25,107 nucleotides of DNA from Flemingiibacterium sp045586505 (GCA_045586505.1 JAZNAL010000054.1:1-25107); one strand, 5' to 3'; positions 1 through 7,770 are shown, numbered from the stretch's first letter. A program made the numbers and translations. Notes: generated by a model from the letters alone, not told the origin.

Positions 1-126
1 GGCGATAACGTTGATATGACCGTTGAGCTTATCACTCCTATCGCTATCGAGCAGGGTCTCCGTCTCGCTATCCGTGAGGGTGGCAGAACCGTAGGTTCCG
101 GCGTCGTTGCTTCCATCATTGAATAA
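1..126 (+). CDS. tuf: Elongation factor Tu, C-terminal end (partial)
   Basis: The first 41 codons are open from the window edge and end at TAA. They encode the characteristic last beta-barrel domain of EF-Tu, including the segments MTVELITPIAIEQGLRLAI and REGGRTVGSGVVASIIE. EF-Tu is the GTPase that delivers aminoacyl-tRNA to the ribosome. Only the C-terminal domain, which contacts tRNA and EF-Ts, is inside the window; the GTPase domain lies upstream and cannot be seen. Codon use is strongly biased (GTT, ATC, CGT), as expected of a highly expressed gene. A strong terminator follows 20 bases after the stop. Identity is confident from the conserved tail. The open question is whether the genome has a second tuf copy. 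Confidence 0.93.
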   Translation, partial: GDNVDMTVELITPIAIEQGLRLAIREGGRTVGSGVVASIIE

Positions 127-146
127 TTTTAGCTTATGCTAAGCTT

Positions 147-183
147 TCGAGGAATCGCGTAAGCGATTCCTCGATTTTATTAT
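147..183 (+). terminator. Rho-independent terminator of tuf
   Basis: A perfect 12-bp stem (147-158 with 163-174) with a GTAA loop is followed by a T-rich tract. It sits 20 bases past the tuf stop and ends only about 7 bases before the FMN aptamer begins. Confidence 0.9.
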
Positions 184-288
184 CTTCGGGGCATGGTGAA
201 ATTCCATACCGGCGGTATAGTCCGCGAGCAGAACTGCTGATCGGGTGTGATTCCCGAACCGACGGTACAGTCCGGATGAGAGAAGGTA
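181..288 (+). ncRNA. FMN riboswitch (RFN element)
   Basis: The conserved RFN blocks occur in order: CTTCGGGGC at the 5' side, GGTGAAATTCC, ACCGGCGGTA, the AGTCCGCGAG block, TGATTCCCGAACCGACGGTA, CAGTCCGGATGAGAGAAGG. The P1 helix forms between 181-187 and 282-288. This class binds flavin mononucleotide and usually lowers expression of riboflavin synthesis or uptake genes when FMN is plentiful. A terminator hairpin lies between the aptamer and ribU, which indicates transcriptional control. No SigA promoter is evident between the tuf terminator and the aptamer. Confidence 0.96.
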
Positions 289-334
289 GCTATTATCAGA
301 GCCGAGCTTTAATGCTCCGCTTATTTTAGTAGTT

Positions 335-363
335 GAGCCCCTGATTTTATCGGGGCTTATTTT
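335..363 (+). terminator. Expression-platform terminator of the FMN riboswitch
   Basis: A hairpin with GCCCC (337-341) pairing GGGGC (352-356), extended inward by GAT/ATC with one bulged T, is followed by TTATTTTTAT. It stands between the aptamer and the ribU ribosome binding site. This is the expected position of the terminator that forms when FMN is bound. Confidence 0.85.
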
Positions 364-401
364 TATCTTCTCCTTAAAATTTGATTTTAGGAGAAATTAT
401 T

Positions 402-1007
402 ATGTCTGAAAAAAACAGCAAACTATTTTCACTTCACAACATGGCAAAGATCGCCATACTTACCGCAATTTCGGCGATCATTATGCTTTTTGAATTCCCA
501 CTTCCCTTCGCGCCGGGATTTTATGAGCTTGACCTTTCCGAGGCGGTCATACTCATGGGTGGCTTTGCAATGGGACCGGCTGCCGCAGCTATAATGGAAT
601 TACTCAAGAATCTGCTCAATCTGCTGATCAACGGCACCATTACGGCAGGCGTCGGCGAGCTTGCAAACTTCGTCATGGGATGTGCACTGGTTGTGCCCGC
701 CTCGCTTATATACAAATACCACAAAACCTTGAAAGGAGCCATAATCGCACTCATTTCGGGAACACTTTTGCTTGTGGTCATCGGCTGTTTTGTCAACTAC
801 TTTATTATGATACCCGCTTACGTTTATCTATCCGGCTTCCCGATGGAAGCTATCCTTTCCATGGGAAGCGAAGCAAACTCGCTGGTACATAGCCTCGAAA
901 CGCTGATAATTTTCGCGGTTGCGCCCTTCAATTTGGTAAAGGGCATAGCATGCGCTCTTATAAATCTGCTGTTATACAAGCGCCTTTCCAAGATACTTCA
1001 CATTTAG
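402..1007 (+). CDS. ribU: Riboflavin transporter RibU (ECF S component)
   Basis: This 201-aa integral membrane protein has about six hydrophobic segments and the ECF substrate-binding signature around KNLLNLL and the following GVGELANF, typical of RibU. It captures riboflavin outside the cell and works with the shared energising module EcfA/A'/T, which is not in this window. Start choice: the reading frame is open from a TTG at 381, but AGGAG at 389-393 lies 8 bases before ATG 402, so ATG 402 is preferred. The FMN riboswitch directly upstream is strong independent support for riboflavin as substrate. The next gene follows 9 bases after the stop, probably in the same transcript. Confidence 0.93.
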   Translation: MSEKNSKLFSLHNMAKIAILTAISAIIMLFEFPLPFAPGFYELDLSEAVILMGGFAMGPAAAAIMELLKNLLNLLINGTITAGVGELANFVMGCALVVPASLIYKYHKTLKGAIIALISGTLLLVVIGCFVNYFIMIPAYVYLSGFPMEAILSMGSEANSLVHSLETLIIFAVAPFNLVKGIACALINLLLYKRLSKILHI

Positions 1008-1016
1008 GAGGTTAAA

Positions 1017-1493
1017 GTGTCACTTTTACTCAAATATCTGTCAGTTTTCTTTGTATCCATGGTTCCGCTGATTGAGCTTCGCGGCGCGGTGCCAATCGGT
1101 ACGGGTATGGGACTTCCCTGGCACTGGACGCTGATCGTGTCCATAATCGGAAACTGCTTACCGATCCCGTTCATTCTGCTGTTCGTGAAAGCCATCCTCA
1201 AATGGATGCGAGGATGCAGCATAGGTCTTTTCAACAAAATCTCCAACTGGCTCTATACCAAAGCCGAAAATAACCGTCCGAAAATCGAAAAATATGCCGC
1301 ATGGGGACTGTTTTTATTTGTTGCGATTCCCCTGCCCGGCACCGGTGCATGGACGGGAGCACTTGTGGCATCGGTTTTTGATATGAAGAAGCTCCCTGCG
1401 TCGATCTCCATATTCGGCGGAGTCGTGGGCGCGGGTCTTATTATGACAATTGTGTCACAGTTCGGCGCACAGATCGTGAATTTTTTCATTTAA
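1017..1493 (+). CDS. Small multidrug-export family membrane protein (COG2426-like)
   Basis: A 158-aa membrane protein. The N-terminus carries the family pattern VPLIELRGAVPIG, followed by a long hydrophobic helix, a basic loop (about residues 60-85) and a second pair of helices containing the motif IPLPGTGAWTGALVAS. These conserved Pro/Gly hairpins match the small multi-drug export family (Pfam Sm_multidrug_ex). The name of that family rests on thin evidence, so transport of drugs should not be assumed. It starts at GTG 1017, with AGGAGG ending five bases upstream. It follows ribU closely and is therefore probably also under FMN-riboswitch control, though its link to flavins is unknown. Confidence 0.8.
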   Translation: MSLLLKYLSVFFVSMVPLIELRGAVPIGTGMGLPWHWTLIVSIIGNCLPIPFILLFVKAILKWMRGCSIGLFNKISNWLYTKAENNRPKIEKYAAWGLFLFVAIPLPGTGAWTGALVASVFDMKKLPASISIFGGVVGAGLIMTIVSQFGAQIVNFFI

Positions 1494-1507
1494 GCCTTAC
1501 TTCCCTA

Positions 1508-1536
1508 TTGACAAACCGCAAATTTTGTGATACAAT
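1508..1536 (+). promoter_or_regulatory. SigA promoter of the S-box/metK unit
   Basis: TTGACA at 1508-1513 and TACAAT at 1531-1536 are separated by exactly 17 bases. The start of transcription would fall about 12 bases before the riboswitch P1 helix. Confidence 0.88.
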
Positions 1537-1555
1537 TATATTCGTAAAAATAATA

Positions 1556-1643
1556 TCTTATCAAGAGTGGTGGAGGGACCGGCCCTTTGAAACCCGGCAA
1601 CCTACGTCATAGGACGCGTGGTGCTAAATCCGAGGAGATGAGA
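1556..1643 (+). ncRNA. SAM-I riboswitch (S-box)
   Basis: P1 forms between TCTTATC (1556-1562) and GATGAGA (1637-1643). Between them lie the conserved S-box elements AGAGTGGTGGAGGGA, the CCGGCCCTTTGAAACCCGGC stem and CAACC, and a GGTGCTAAATCC block. The aptamer binds S-adenosylmethionine. A terminator follows at once, so high SAM should stop transcription before metK, giving product feedback on SAM synthetase. Confidence 0.97.
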
Positions 1644-1660
1644 CGATCATACGCCTTTAA

Positions 1661-1690
1661 GCCCTCGGGTCACCGAGGGCTTTTCTTTTA
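1661..1690 (+). terminator. S-box expression-platform terminator
   Basis: A perfect 8-bp GC-rich stem (1661-1668 with 1673-1680) is followed by TTTTCTTTTA. It lies between the SAM aptamer and the metK ribosome binding site, the normal off-state terminator of this riboswitch class. Confidence 0.93.
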
Positions 1691-1716
1691 CTGCTCACAA
1701 TATGGAGGAATATAAA

Positions 1717-2895
1717 ATGGCAAGACATCTTTTCACTTCCGAGTCCGTAACCGAAGGACATCCCGACAAAATCTGCGACCAGATCTCCGATGCGGTGCTT
1801 GATGCACTCCTCGAGCAGGATCCCATGTCCCGCGTAGCCTGCGAGACCACTACCACCACCGGCATTGTTATGCTGATGGGCGAGATCACCACCACCGCAA
1901 CCGTTGATTTCCAGAAGATCGTCCGCGAGACCGTCCGCGAGATCGGCTACGATGACGATGCCAAGGGCTTCAACTGCGATACCTGCGCGGTACTCAATCA
2001 GATCCACGGTCAGTCTCCCGATATCGCTCTCGGCGTTGACAAGGCGCTGGAGGCAAAGGCAGGCGAGCTTACCGACAAGTACGACACCGGTGCGGGCGAC
2101 CAGGGTCTGATGTTCGGTTATGCGTGCGATGAGACTCCCGAGCTCATGCCGCTCCCCATCTCCCTTGCACACAAGCTGGCGCTTCGTCTGACCGAGGTTC
2201 GTAAGAACGGCACTCTTCCCTATCTGCGCGCAGACGGTAAATCTCAGGTTACCGTTGAGTATGAAAACGACAAGCCCGTACGAGTTGATGCGGTAGTTAT
2301 CTCCTCGCAGCACAGCGCTGACGTTGAGCTGTCTCAGATCCGCGCTGACGTTATCGAGAACGTTATAAAACCCATCATCCCCGCTGAGCTTATCGATGAC
2401 AACACCAAGATCTTCGTTAATCCCACCGGACGCTTCGTAGTAGGCGGCCCTCACGGCGACTCCGGTCTCACCGGCAGAAAGATCATCGTTGACACCTACG
2501 GCGGCTACTCCCGTCACGGCGGCGGCGCATTCTCCGGTAAGGATCCGACCAAGGTTGACCGTTCCGCATCCTACGCGGCTCGCTACATAGCTAAGAATGT
2601 AGTCAAGGCAGGTCTTGCAAAGAAATGTGAGGTTCAGATCGCATACGCTATCGGCGTTGCAAAGCCCGTGTCGGTGCTCATCGAGACCTTCGGCACCGCA
2701 TCGGTTGATCCTGAAAAGATCTCCGCCAAGGTAGCAGAGCTGGTGGATCTCCGTCCTGCGGCTATCATCGACCGCTTCAAGCTCCGCCGTCCCATCTACA
2801 AAAAGCTGGCGGCTTACGGTCATATGGGCCGTGAGGATCTCGACGCTCCGTGGGAAATCTGCGACATCGCAGATGAGCTTGCAAAGATCAAATAA
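1717..2895 (+). CDS. metK: S-adenosylmethionine synthetase
   Basis: This 392-aa protein makes SAM from methionine and ATP with release of phosphate and diphosphate. The family signatures are clear: TEGHPDKICDQ near residue 12 (ATP/metal site), GAGDQGLMFGYACDE in the central part, and the glycine-rich P-loop-like GGGAFSGKDPTKVDRSA in the last third. Length is normal. The frame opens at ATG 1702, but GGAGG at 1705-1709 is the ribosome binding site of ATG 1717, giving an MARHLFTSESV start. Regulation is by the SAM-I riboswitch and promoter just upstream. It is monocistronic, with a strong hairpin after the stop. Codon bias points to high expression. Confidence 0.98.
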   Translation: MARHLFTSESVTEGHPDKICDQISDAVLDALLEQDPMSRVACETTTTTGIVMLMGEITTTATVDFQKIVRETVREIGYDDDAKGFNCDTCAVLNQIHGQSPDIALGVDKALEAKAGELTDKYDTGAGDQGLMFGYACDETPELMPLPISLAHKLALRLTEVRKNGTLPYLRADGKSQVTVEYENDKPVRVDAVVISSQHSADVELSQIRADVIENVIKPIIPAELIDDNTKIFVNPTGRFVVGGPHGDSGLTGRKIIVDTYGGYSRHGGGAFSGKDPTKVDRSASYAARYIAKNVVKAGLAKKCEVQIAYAIGVAKPVSVLIETFGTASVDPEKISAKVAELVDLRPAAIIDRFKLRRPIYKKLAAYGHMGREDLDAPWEICDIADELAKIK

Positions 2896-2911
2896 GAACA
2901 AATGAAATACT

Positions 2912-2956
2912 GCGGATACCCGGAACCGACAAGGTTACGGGTATCCGCTATTTTTT
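2912..2956. terminator. Terminator of metK, possibly bidirectional
   Basis: An 11-bp stem (2912-2922 with 2938-2948), extended inside by AACC/GGTT around a GACAA loop, is followed on the plus strand by TATTTTTT. The minus-strand amidase gene ends 33 bases away, so the same hairpin may also stop convergent transcription. The T-run favours the plus direction. Confidence 0.88.
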
Positions 2957-2980
2957 GCCTTGCTCGTTTTCAAGCGTTGG

Positions 2981-3757
2981 TCATACCGTCCCTAACCACG
3001 CACAAACCGCCGCGAATATACTCACCGCAAGCTCGCTACGGTACGCTTCCGTTTTAAGCCTCGCAAGCTCCTCCACATTGGACAGAAACCCGCATTCAAC
3101 GAGTATTGCGGGCACCGTGGCGCGGTCAAGCAGGTATATCGCCGAGGTAGCCCGCTTGATCTCACGCGTATTACTGCTATCAAGATAAGTTCGCGCATAG
3201 CTCTGCACGTACGTGGCGAGTTGCGCGCTGTTTTTGTCATTCGGCGAATACCACACCTGCAATCCCGAATATTTCGGGGAGGAAAAGTTGTTCATATGTA
3301 CGCTCACCAGCACCGCTCCGCCACTCTCGTTTACTTCATCCACCACGGCAAGACGGTTTTTGAGGTCGTGCATCTTGCGGTTCGACTTCAATGACTCGTC
3401 TGCCAGCATATGATCCTCCGTGCGGGTCAGCACGCAGTCGATCCCCGATAGGCGGCATAATGCCGCCAGGCGCATAGCAACATCAAGATTCAGCTCCTTC
3501 TCAGTCGTGCCGTCGGGTGCTGACGCACCGCCGTCGATACCGCCGTGACCAGCGTCGATTACAAGAGTCGGAAGCTCTGCGCGGGTCTCATGCACCGCCG
3601 AAACGGGTCTGTCGCCCGTCATAAACCGCCCGATCCCGAAGGTCAGCGCGCAAACGACAGAGAGCAGTAATACCGCCAACCCGAATTTTATTCCCGCCGC
3701 AAGCCCGTCCCGCAGTCGGACTTTGTCTTTGCGGTCGTATAAGATCATGTCCTTCAC
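2981..3757 (-). CDS. Membrane-anchored N-acetylmuramoyl-L-alanine amidase, CwlD-like
   Basis: A 258-aa amidase of the Amidase_3 zinc family, which cleaves the amide bond between MurNAc and L-Ala in peptidoglycan. A short basic cytoplasmic tail is followed by one membrane helix (about residues 22-43), placing the catalytic domain (about 62-258) outside. Zinc ligands are visible as His71 in DAGHGG, Glu86 in TEKELN and His154 in VSVHMN, with catalytic Glu221 in VECGF. Size and topology resemble CwlD, the spore-cortex muramic-lactam amidase, but sporulation use is inference. The GTG start at 3757 is chosen because AGGAG lies 6 bases upstream; ATG 3748 is the alternative. It follows the NfeD-like gene by 28 bases, suggesting an operon. 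Confidence 0.9.
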   Translation of the reverse strand: MKDMILYDRKDKVRLRDGLAAGIKFGLAVLLLSVVCALTFGIGRFMTGDRPVSAVHETRAELPTLVIDAGHGGIDGGASAPDGTTEKELNLDVAMRLAALCRLSGIDCVLTRTEDHMLADESLKSNRKMHDLKNRLAVVDEVNESGGAVLVSVHMNNFSSPKYSGLQVWYSPNDKNSAQLATYVQSYARTYLDSSNTREIKRATSAIYLLDRATVPAILVECGFLSNVEELARLKTEAYRSELAVSIFAAVCAWLGTV

Positions 3758-3785
3758 AGAAAACTCCTTAAAAATATGATTTTCA

Positions 3786-4055
3786 CTATTCTATGTCAGC
3801 TCCGCTTTTTTTATTCTTTCCGGCACGTCTCACTGCGGCACAGACCGCCTGTGATGCGGCGATCAAAGCAAACGATAGCAAAATAAATAACGCAAGCTGA
3901 CAAATCGGCTCCATTTTAAAAAGCCCGCATAAAAATGTCACCGCCGCCGCAGGTGCGCACCATACGGCGATAAGCTTTTCGGTCAGTGCTTCGAAAAAAA
4001 TCGCTGCCAATATTACCGCAAGCCAGATTATTGGTAGAGCTGTTACAAGCGTCAT
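3786..4055 (-). CDS. Small NfeD-like membrane protein
   Basis: An 89-aa protein with three hydrophobic segments (about residues 5-22, 28-45 and 50-72) and a basic, Lys-rich tail. The pattern of an acidic residue in the first helix (FFEALTEKLIAVWCAPAA) followed by glycine-containing helices resembles the membrane portion of NfeD proteins. It lacks the C-terminal OB-fold domain that most NfeD proteins carry. The ATG start is preceded by GGAGG seven bases upstream. It lies upstream of the CwlD-like amidase on the same strand and is probably co-transcribed. The family assignment is moderate; the function is unknown. Confidence 0.65.
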   Translation of the reverse strand: MTLVTALPIIWLAVILAAIFFEALTEKLIAVWCAPAAAVTFLCGLFKMEPICQLALFILLSFALIAASQAVCAAVRRAGKNKKSGADIE

Positions 4056-4197
4056 TTTAAACCTCCATGCAAGTTTCCGGGTGATTTATACTATATTATT
4101 GCGCAGTTTCATAAAATTATTACAAGGCTGAGTAAAAATATCCGTGCTTGACCATTATATTCCCATGTGAATTTGCAGAAATGCTACAAATTTCCTC

Positions 4198-4226
4198 TTG
4201 AAAATCCTGTCGTATTTTGATACAAT
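4198..4226 (+). promoter_or_regulatory. SigA promoter of the GHL10-amidase gene
   Basis: TTGAAA at 4198-4203 and TACAAT at 4221-4226 have a 17-base spacer. The coding start is 38 bases downstream of the -10 box. Confidence 0.8.
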
Positions 4227-4263
4227 GATAATATAGTTATAAACCTGCCGCAAGGAGTATTTG

Positions 4264-7200
4264 ATGAACAACACCGAACAGAAAAATACCCGCACACCAA
4301 AAAAGGCACCCGACACCTCTTATATCATGCTGATACTTATGACCGTCGCCACGCTGTCGCTGATAGCCGCATCTGTTGTGATATTTCTTCCCAATCTTAT
4401 CTCCACATCAGCGGACGACACCACCGGTACCTTCGCTGACACCAATACTGATAATATTGCTGCGGACACGACCGCTCCTGAGGATATCTACGTCCTTCCG
4501 CCCCAGAGCGAGGGGAGTGAGGTGCGCGGTATTTACATCGCCACGGTGCAGAATATCAATTTCCCCTCCGCGAAGGGCTTATCGGCTGCTAAACTTAAGA
4601 CAGAGCTTGACAATATTCTTTCCACCTGCGTCAACGCAGGGATAAATGCGATCTATTTTCAGGCGCGTCCGTCAGCGGACGCCATGTACAAGTCGGAGAT
4701 ATTCCCCGTGTCCGAGTATCTTACCGGCACTCAAGGCTCAGACCTTCCCGACGGCTTCGACCCGCTTTCATACCTCATCGAAGCGGCACACGCGAGAAAT
4801 ATAAAGGTACACGCCTGGGTAAATCCCCTGCGCGTAACCGTGGGCTCGGCATCAAATCCCGCCCATGATACAGAAGCGCTTGCCAAGGGACATCCTGCCC
4901 GCGAGAATCCTGACTACACCGTGGCGTACGCCGACGGTAAGCTGTATTTTGACTGCGGCATACCCGAGGTGCGTGAGCTTATCGCAAACGGTGTTGCGGA
5001 GCTTGCAAATAATTATGCCATCGACGGCGTGATCTTTGACGATTACTTCTATCCCTACCCCGTAAGCCACGGCAAGACAAACGTCTTAGCGGAATTCGAT
5101 GATAAGAACAGCTTTACCAAATACGCAAACGGTATGACCCTCGCAGATTGGCGTCGTGATAATGTCAATAAGATGATCGAAGGATGCTATAATGCTATTA
5201 AAGCTGTAAATCCCGACTGTGAGTTCGGTGTCGCCCCCTTCGGTATCTGGCAGAACGATGACGGTACCAACGGCGGCAGTGACACCGCGGGACTCGAATC
5301 CTATTCCGCCATCTACTGTGATCCCACCGCGTGGATAAAGGGCGGCTACATCGACTATATTGCTCCGCAGATATATTGGCGCTTTACCACCGATGCGGCA
5401 CGTTATGACGTGCTTGTGCGTTGGTGGAACACGCTCCTTGACGGCACGGATGTTAAGCTTCTCGTGAGCCATGGCATATACAATTATGACACCTGGGAGA
5501 ATCCCGAAAACGAGCTGCGCTGTCAGGTGGAATTTGCCCGCAGTGAGCTTATGTACCGCGGCTCCATACTCTACGGCTATGCGGCACTGAAGAATAATTC
5601 AAAGGGGCTTATGGATGAGGTTGTTGACGTTTTCTCCGAGGAGGTCATCCATACAGATGCAGTCTCTAACGGCAATGATCTGTATATAAGCATCCCATAC
5701 TCCGGCAGTTATATCGACGGCGATAACACATTTGTGATCGGTACCTCAGATCCCACCCAGCCGCTTTGTGTGGACGGCAAGCCCGTGGGACGCACCAAGA
5801 GCGGCTACTTCTCTCTATATCTTCCGCTTGAAAAAGGCAAAAACACCTTTATATTCTCCCATAAAGGCACCGACACCGAGTATGTGATCAACCGTACCGA
5901 TACAAACACATCCTCCGACAAGGTCACATATCCCACCCTCGATTCCCCGGGGATCGATTCGGTCACTCCCTCTTATGATTGGATGGGCAACGGCACGCTT
6001 CCCGTCACCGTCACCGCTCCCAAGGGCGCTTCTGTTACAGCCACCCTTGCAGGTCAGACCATCAAGCTACAGCCCACACTGTGGTCACCCTCCCAAAGCG
6101 GCAAATATATGAAGGAGGTCTACACAGGCACCTTTAAGCTTTGGGGAAGCGAAGGCAAGATCGAGGATTACGGCAAGATCAAATTCACCTGCATCTACGG
6201 CAACAAGACCTACACTGCCGAATCTGCAAATATCCGGGTTCGCGGCAACGGCGCATATATCCCGATCGAGGTGATCGGCGACGATACCGAACTGAAGATA
6301 CAGTCGGACAGCTGGTATTACGATGATTACACCCCGCAGTCGGCAGGAATGCGCGACAACGCGGTGCAGTTATCAAGCGGGCTTTACAAGCTCCGCTGCG
6401 GCGGCTACATCGCATCGGACAAGGTAAAGGTGCTTGACGGCAGTCCAATCGCCATAGCAACTGTGGAAAGCGCTGTAGTCTCAAGCAACACGGCGGCTAC
6501 ATATTTTAAATTCAAGGTAAACGAGAATGTTCCGATAAACTGCAATCTCGCTGACAACGAATTTTGCGTCACGCTTTACAATATCGATACCGCAAAGGCG
6601 CCCAAGGCAGAGTTTGCAAATAATCCGCTGTTTGAATCGGTAAGAAGCGAGAAAAGCGCCAAGGTCAACTCCTACAAGTACTATTTCAAGCTGTATGATA
6701 TCGAAAATTTCTACGGCTTCCGCCATTATTACGAGGACGGCTATCTGATTTTCGAATGGAAAAACCCCGAAACGCTTCCCGAGGGCGACAAGCCCCTTGC
6801 GGGTAAGACCATCATCCTGGATGCCGGTCACGGCGGCAATAACCCGGGAGCTTTGGGGCCGCTGGGTGCGCTAGATGGTGCGATGAACGAATCAGATTTC
6901 AATTTAGAGATCACTCTTGCGGCACAGCCCTATCTTGAAGCGCTGGGAGCCGAGGTCATACAGATCCGCGACCGCGAGACCGAGATTGATGTCCCCATCG
7001 CAGACCGTTTGCAGACGCTTATTGACCTTGATCCCGACCTTATGATCTCGATCCATCAGAATTCCATGCCGTACACCACGGATATCACAAAAATACGCGG
7101 CGTGGTGGGTCTTTACTGGTCGGATTCGGGCTATATGCTGACAGATGTATTGGGCGAGACCATTTCAAACGCCCTCAACAAGCTGGACCGATCACCCACA

Positions 7201-7383
7201 AAGCAGCGGCTTGCGATGGTACGCAACGCCAAATTCCCGTCGACACTGGTGGAAACCTGCTTTATAACCTCAGTTGAGGAATACGAGCGTATGATGAAGC
7301 CCGACACAATAGACAAGATCGCACGCTCCATTGCCGACGGTGTCATGGCCTACTACGCGGCTCAGGCGAAGTACATAAAATAG
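4264..7383 (+). CDS. Two-domain secreted cell-wall enzyme: GHL10 glycosidase-like plus C-terminal Amidase_3
   Basis: A 1039-aa envelope protein. Residues 18-44 form an uncleaved-looking membrane anchor, followed by a Thr/Asp-rich linker to about 80. Residues 85-450 match the GHL10/DUF187 (YngK-like) TIM-barrel family, with VRGIYIATV, KVHAWVNPLR and the acidic strand end DGVIFDDYFYPYP (Asp259/Asp260 probable active-site acids). Residues about 460-840 are beta-rich with no recognised family. Residues 845-1039 are a full Amidase_3 domain: zinc ligands His856 (DAGHGG), Glu876 (MNESDFN) and His931 (ISIHQN), and catalytic Glu997 (LVETCF). The likely role is peptidoglycan remodelling at the cell surface. 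A TTG at 4261 is in frame, but AGGAG at 4253-4257 is better spaced for ATG 4264. Monocistronic; substrate unproven. Confidence 0.88.
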   Translation: MNNTEQKNTRTPKKAPDTSYIMLILMTVATLSLIAASVVIFLPNLISTSADDTTGTFADTNTDNIAADTTAPEDIYVLPPQSEGSEVRGIYIATVQNINFPSAKGLSAAKLKTELDNILSTCVNAGINAIYFQARPSADAMYKSEIFPVSEYLTGTQGSDLPDGFDPLSYLIEAAHARNIKVHAWVNPLRVTVGSASNPAHDTEALAKGHPARENPDYTVAYADGKLYFDCGIPEVRELIANGVAELANNYAIDGVIFDDYFYPYPVSHGKTNVLAEFDDKNSFTKYANGMTLADWRRDNVNKMIEGCYNAIKAVNPDCEFGVAPFGIWQNDDGTNGGSDTAGLESYSAIYCDPTAWIKGGYIDYIAPQIYWRFTTDAARYDVLVRWWNTLLDGTDVKLLVSHGIYNYDTWENPENELRCQVEFARSELMYRGSILYGYAALKNNSKGLMDEVVDVFSEEVIHTDAVSNGNDLYISIPYSGSYIDGDNTFVIGTSDPTQPLCVDGKPVGRTKSGYFSLYLPLEKGKNTFIFSHKGTDTEYVINRTDTNTSSDKVTYPTLDSPGIDSVTPSYDWMGNGTLPVTVTAPKGASVTATLAGQTIKLQPTLWSPSQSGKYMKEVYTGTFKLWGSEGKIEDYGKIKFTCIYGNKTYTAESANIRVRGNGAYIPIEVIGDDTELKIQSDSWYYDDYTPQSAGMRDNAVQLSSGLYKLRCGGYIASDKVKVLDGSPIAIATVESAVVSSNTAATYFKFKVNENVPINCNLADNEFCVTLYNIDTAKAPKAEFANNPLFESVRSEKSAKVNSYKYYFKLYDIENFYGFRHYYEDGYLIFEWKNPETLPEGDKPLAGKTIILDAGHGGNNPGALGPLGALDGAMNESDFNLEITLAAQPYLEALGAEVIQIRDRETEIDVPIADRLQTLIDLDPDLMISIHQNSMPYTTDITKIRGVVGLYWSDSGYMLTDVLGETISNALNKLDRSPTKQRLAMVRNAKFPSTLVETCFITSVEEYERMMKPDTIDKIARSIADGVMAYYAAQAKYIK

Positions 7384-7413
7384 CCGCAAATCTCAATTTT
7401 TTTATGAAAACCC

Positions 7414-7442
7414 TTGACAAGACCAACCGAGTGTGGTATAAT
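7414..7442 (+). promoter_or_regulatory. Consensus SigA promoter of tRNA-Lys
   Basis: TTGACA at 7414-7419 and TATAAT at 7437-7442, both perfect consensus, have a 17-base spacer. The mature tRNA begins 36 bases after the -10 box. Confidence 0.95.
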
Positions 7443-7477
7443 ATACAGGTGTTCGGACGATACTCCGAGTACACTGT

Positions 7478-7553
7478 GAGCCACTAGCTCAGTTGGCAGA
7501 GCATTTGACTTTTAATCAAAGGGTCCGGAGTTCGAATCTCCGGTGGCTCACCA
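7478..7553 (+). tRNA. tRNA-Lys, anticodon TTT
   Basis: A complete cloverleaf: acceptor GAGCCAC (7478-7484) pairs with GTGGCTC (7543-7549), the D arm is GCTCAGTTGGCAGAGC, the anticodon stem TTTGA/TCAAA holds loop CTTTTAA with anticodon TTT at 7511-7513, and the T arm is CGGAGTTCGAATCTCCG. The discriminator is A and CCA is encoded. It is a single-tRNA unit with its own promoter and terminator. Confidence 0.98.
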
Positions 7554-7562
7554 GAACAGGTA

Positions 7563-7593
7563 ACGCGTACCGCAAGCGGTACGCGTTTTTTTA
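7563..7593 (+). terminator. Terminator of tRNA-Lys
   Basis: An 11-base inverted repeat (7563-7573 with 7576-7586; the innermost pairs open to give the loop) is followed by TTTTTTTAT. It begins 9 bases after the encoded CCA. Confidence 0.92.
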
Positions 7594-7638
7594 TACAAAA
7601 GCCACGTTTCTTGTGCGTGGTTTTGCTATACAACAATT

Positions 7639-7670
7639 AACCCGCGCATTGCATAAGCAATACGCGGGTT
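7639..7670 (-). other. Hairpin downstream of clpB
   Basis: A 14-base imperfect stem (7639-7652 with 7657-7670, one mismatch, ATAA loop) lies in the clpB trailer. Read on the minus strand it is followed by AATTGTTG. A second small stem, CCACG/CGTGG at 7602-7620, is followed on the minus strand by CTTTTGT. Together they may terminate the RHH-clpB transcript, but neither has a strong T-run. Confidence 0.5.
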
Positions 7671-7686
7671 CTTGTGTGAGCATTTT

Positions 7687-7770
7687 AAATATCGTTTAGC
7701 CTAGACACTAGGGGGAGTGAATCGATGCAACGCATCGTAAGAACTGATAAACGATAATTTATCTTCACTC
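7687..7770 (-). other. Compact structured element in the clpB 3' trailer
   Basis: Nested inverted repeats fill this stretch: AAATATCGTTTA (7687-7698) with TAAACGATAATTT (7748-7760), CCTAG/CTAGG (7700-7712), CGATGC/GCATCG (about 7723-7737), and the competing outer pair GAGTGAA (7715-7721) with TTCACTC (7764-7770), which overlaps the clpB stop codon. Two alternative folds are therefore possible. I do not recognise a family. Confidence 0.5.

Noticed and set aside
1657..2901. A 414-codon open frame on the minus strand opposite metK
   Set aside because: It mirrors metK, which has a riboswitch, an SD and all family motifs. The antisense frame results from the strong codon bias of a highly expressed GC-richer gene and has no recognisable domain.
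7493..7699. Open frame through the tRNA-Lys
   Set aside because: It starts inside the tRNA and runs through its terminator; the tRNA explains the conserved sequence.
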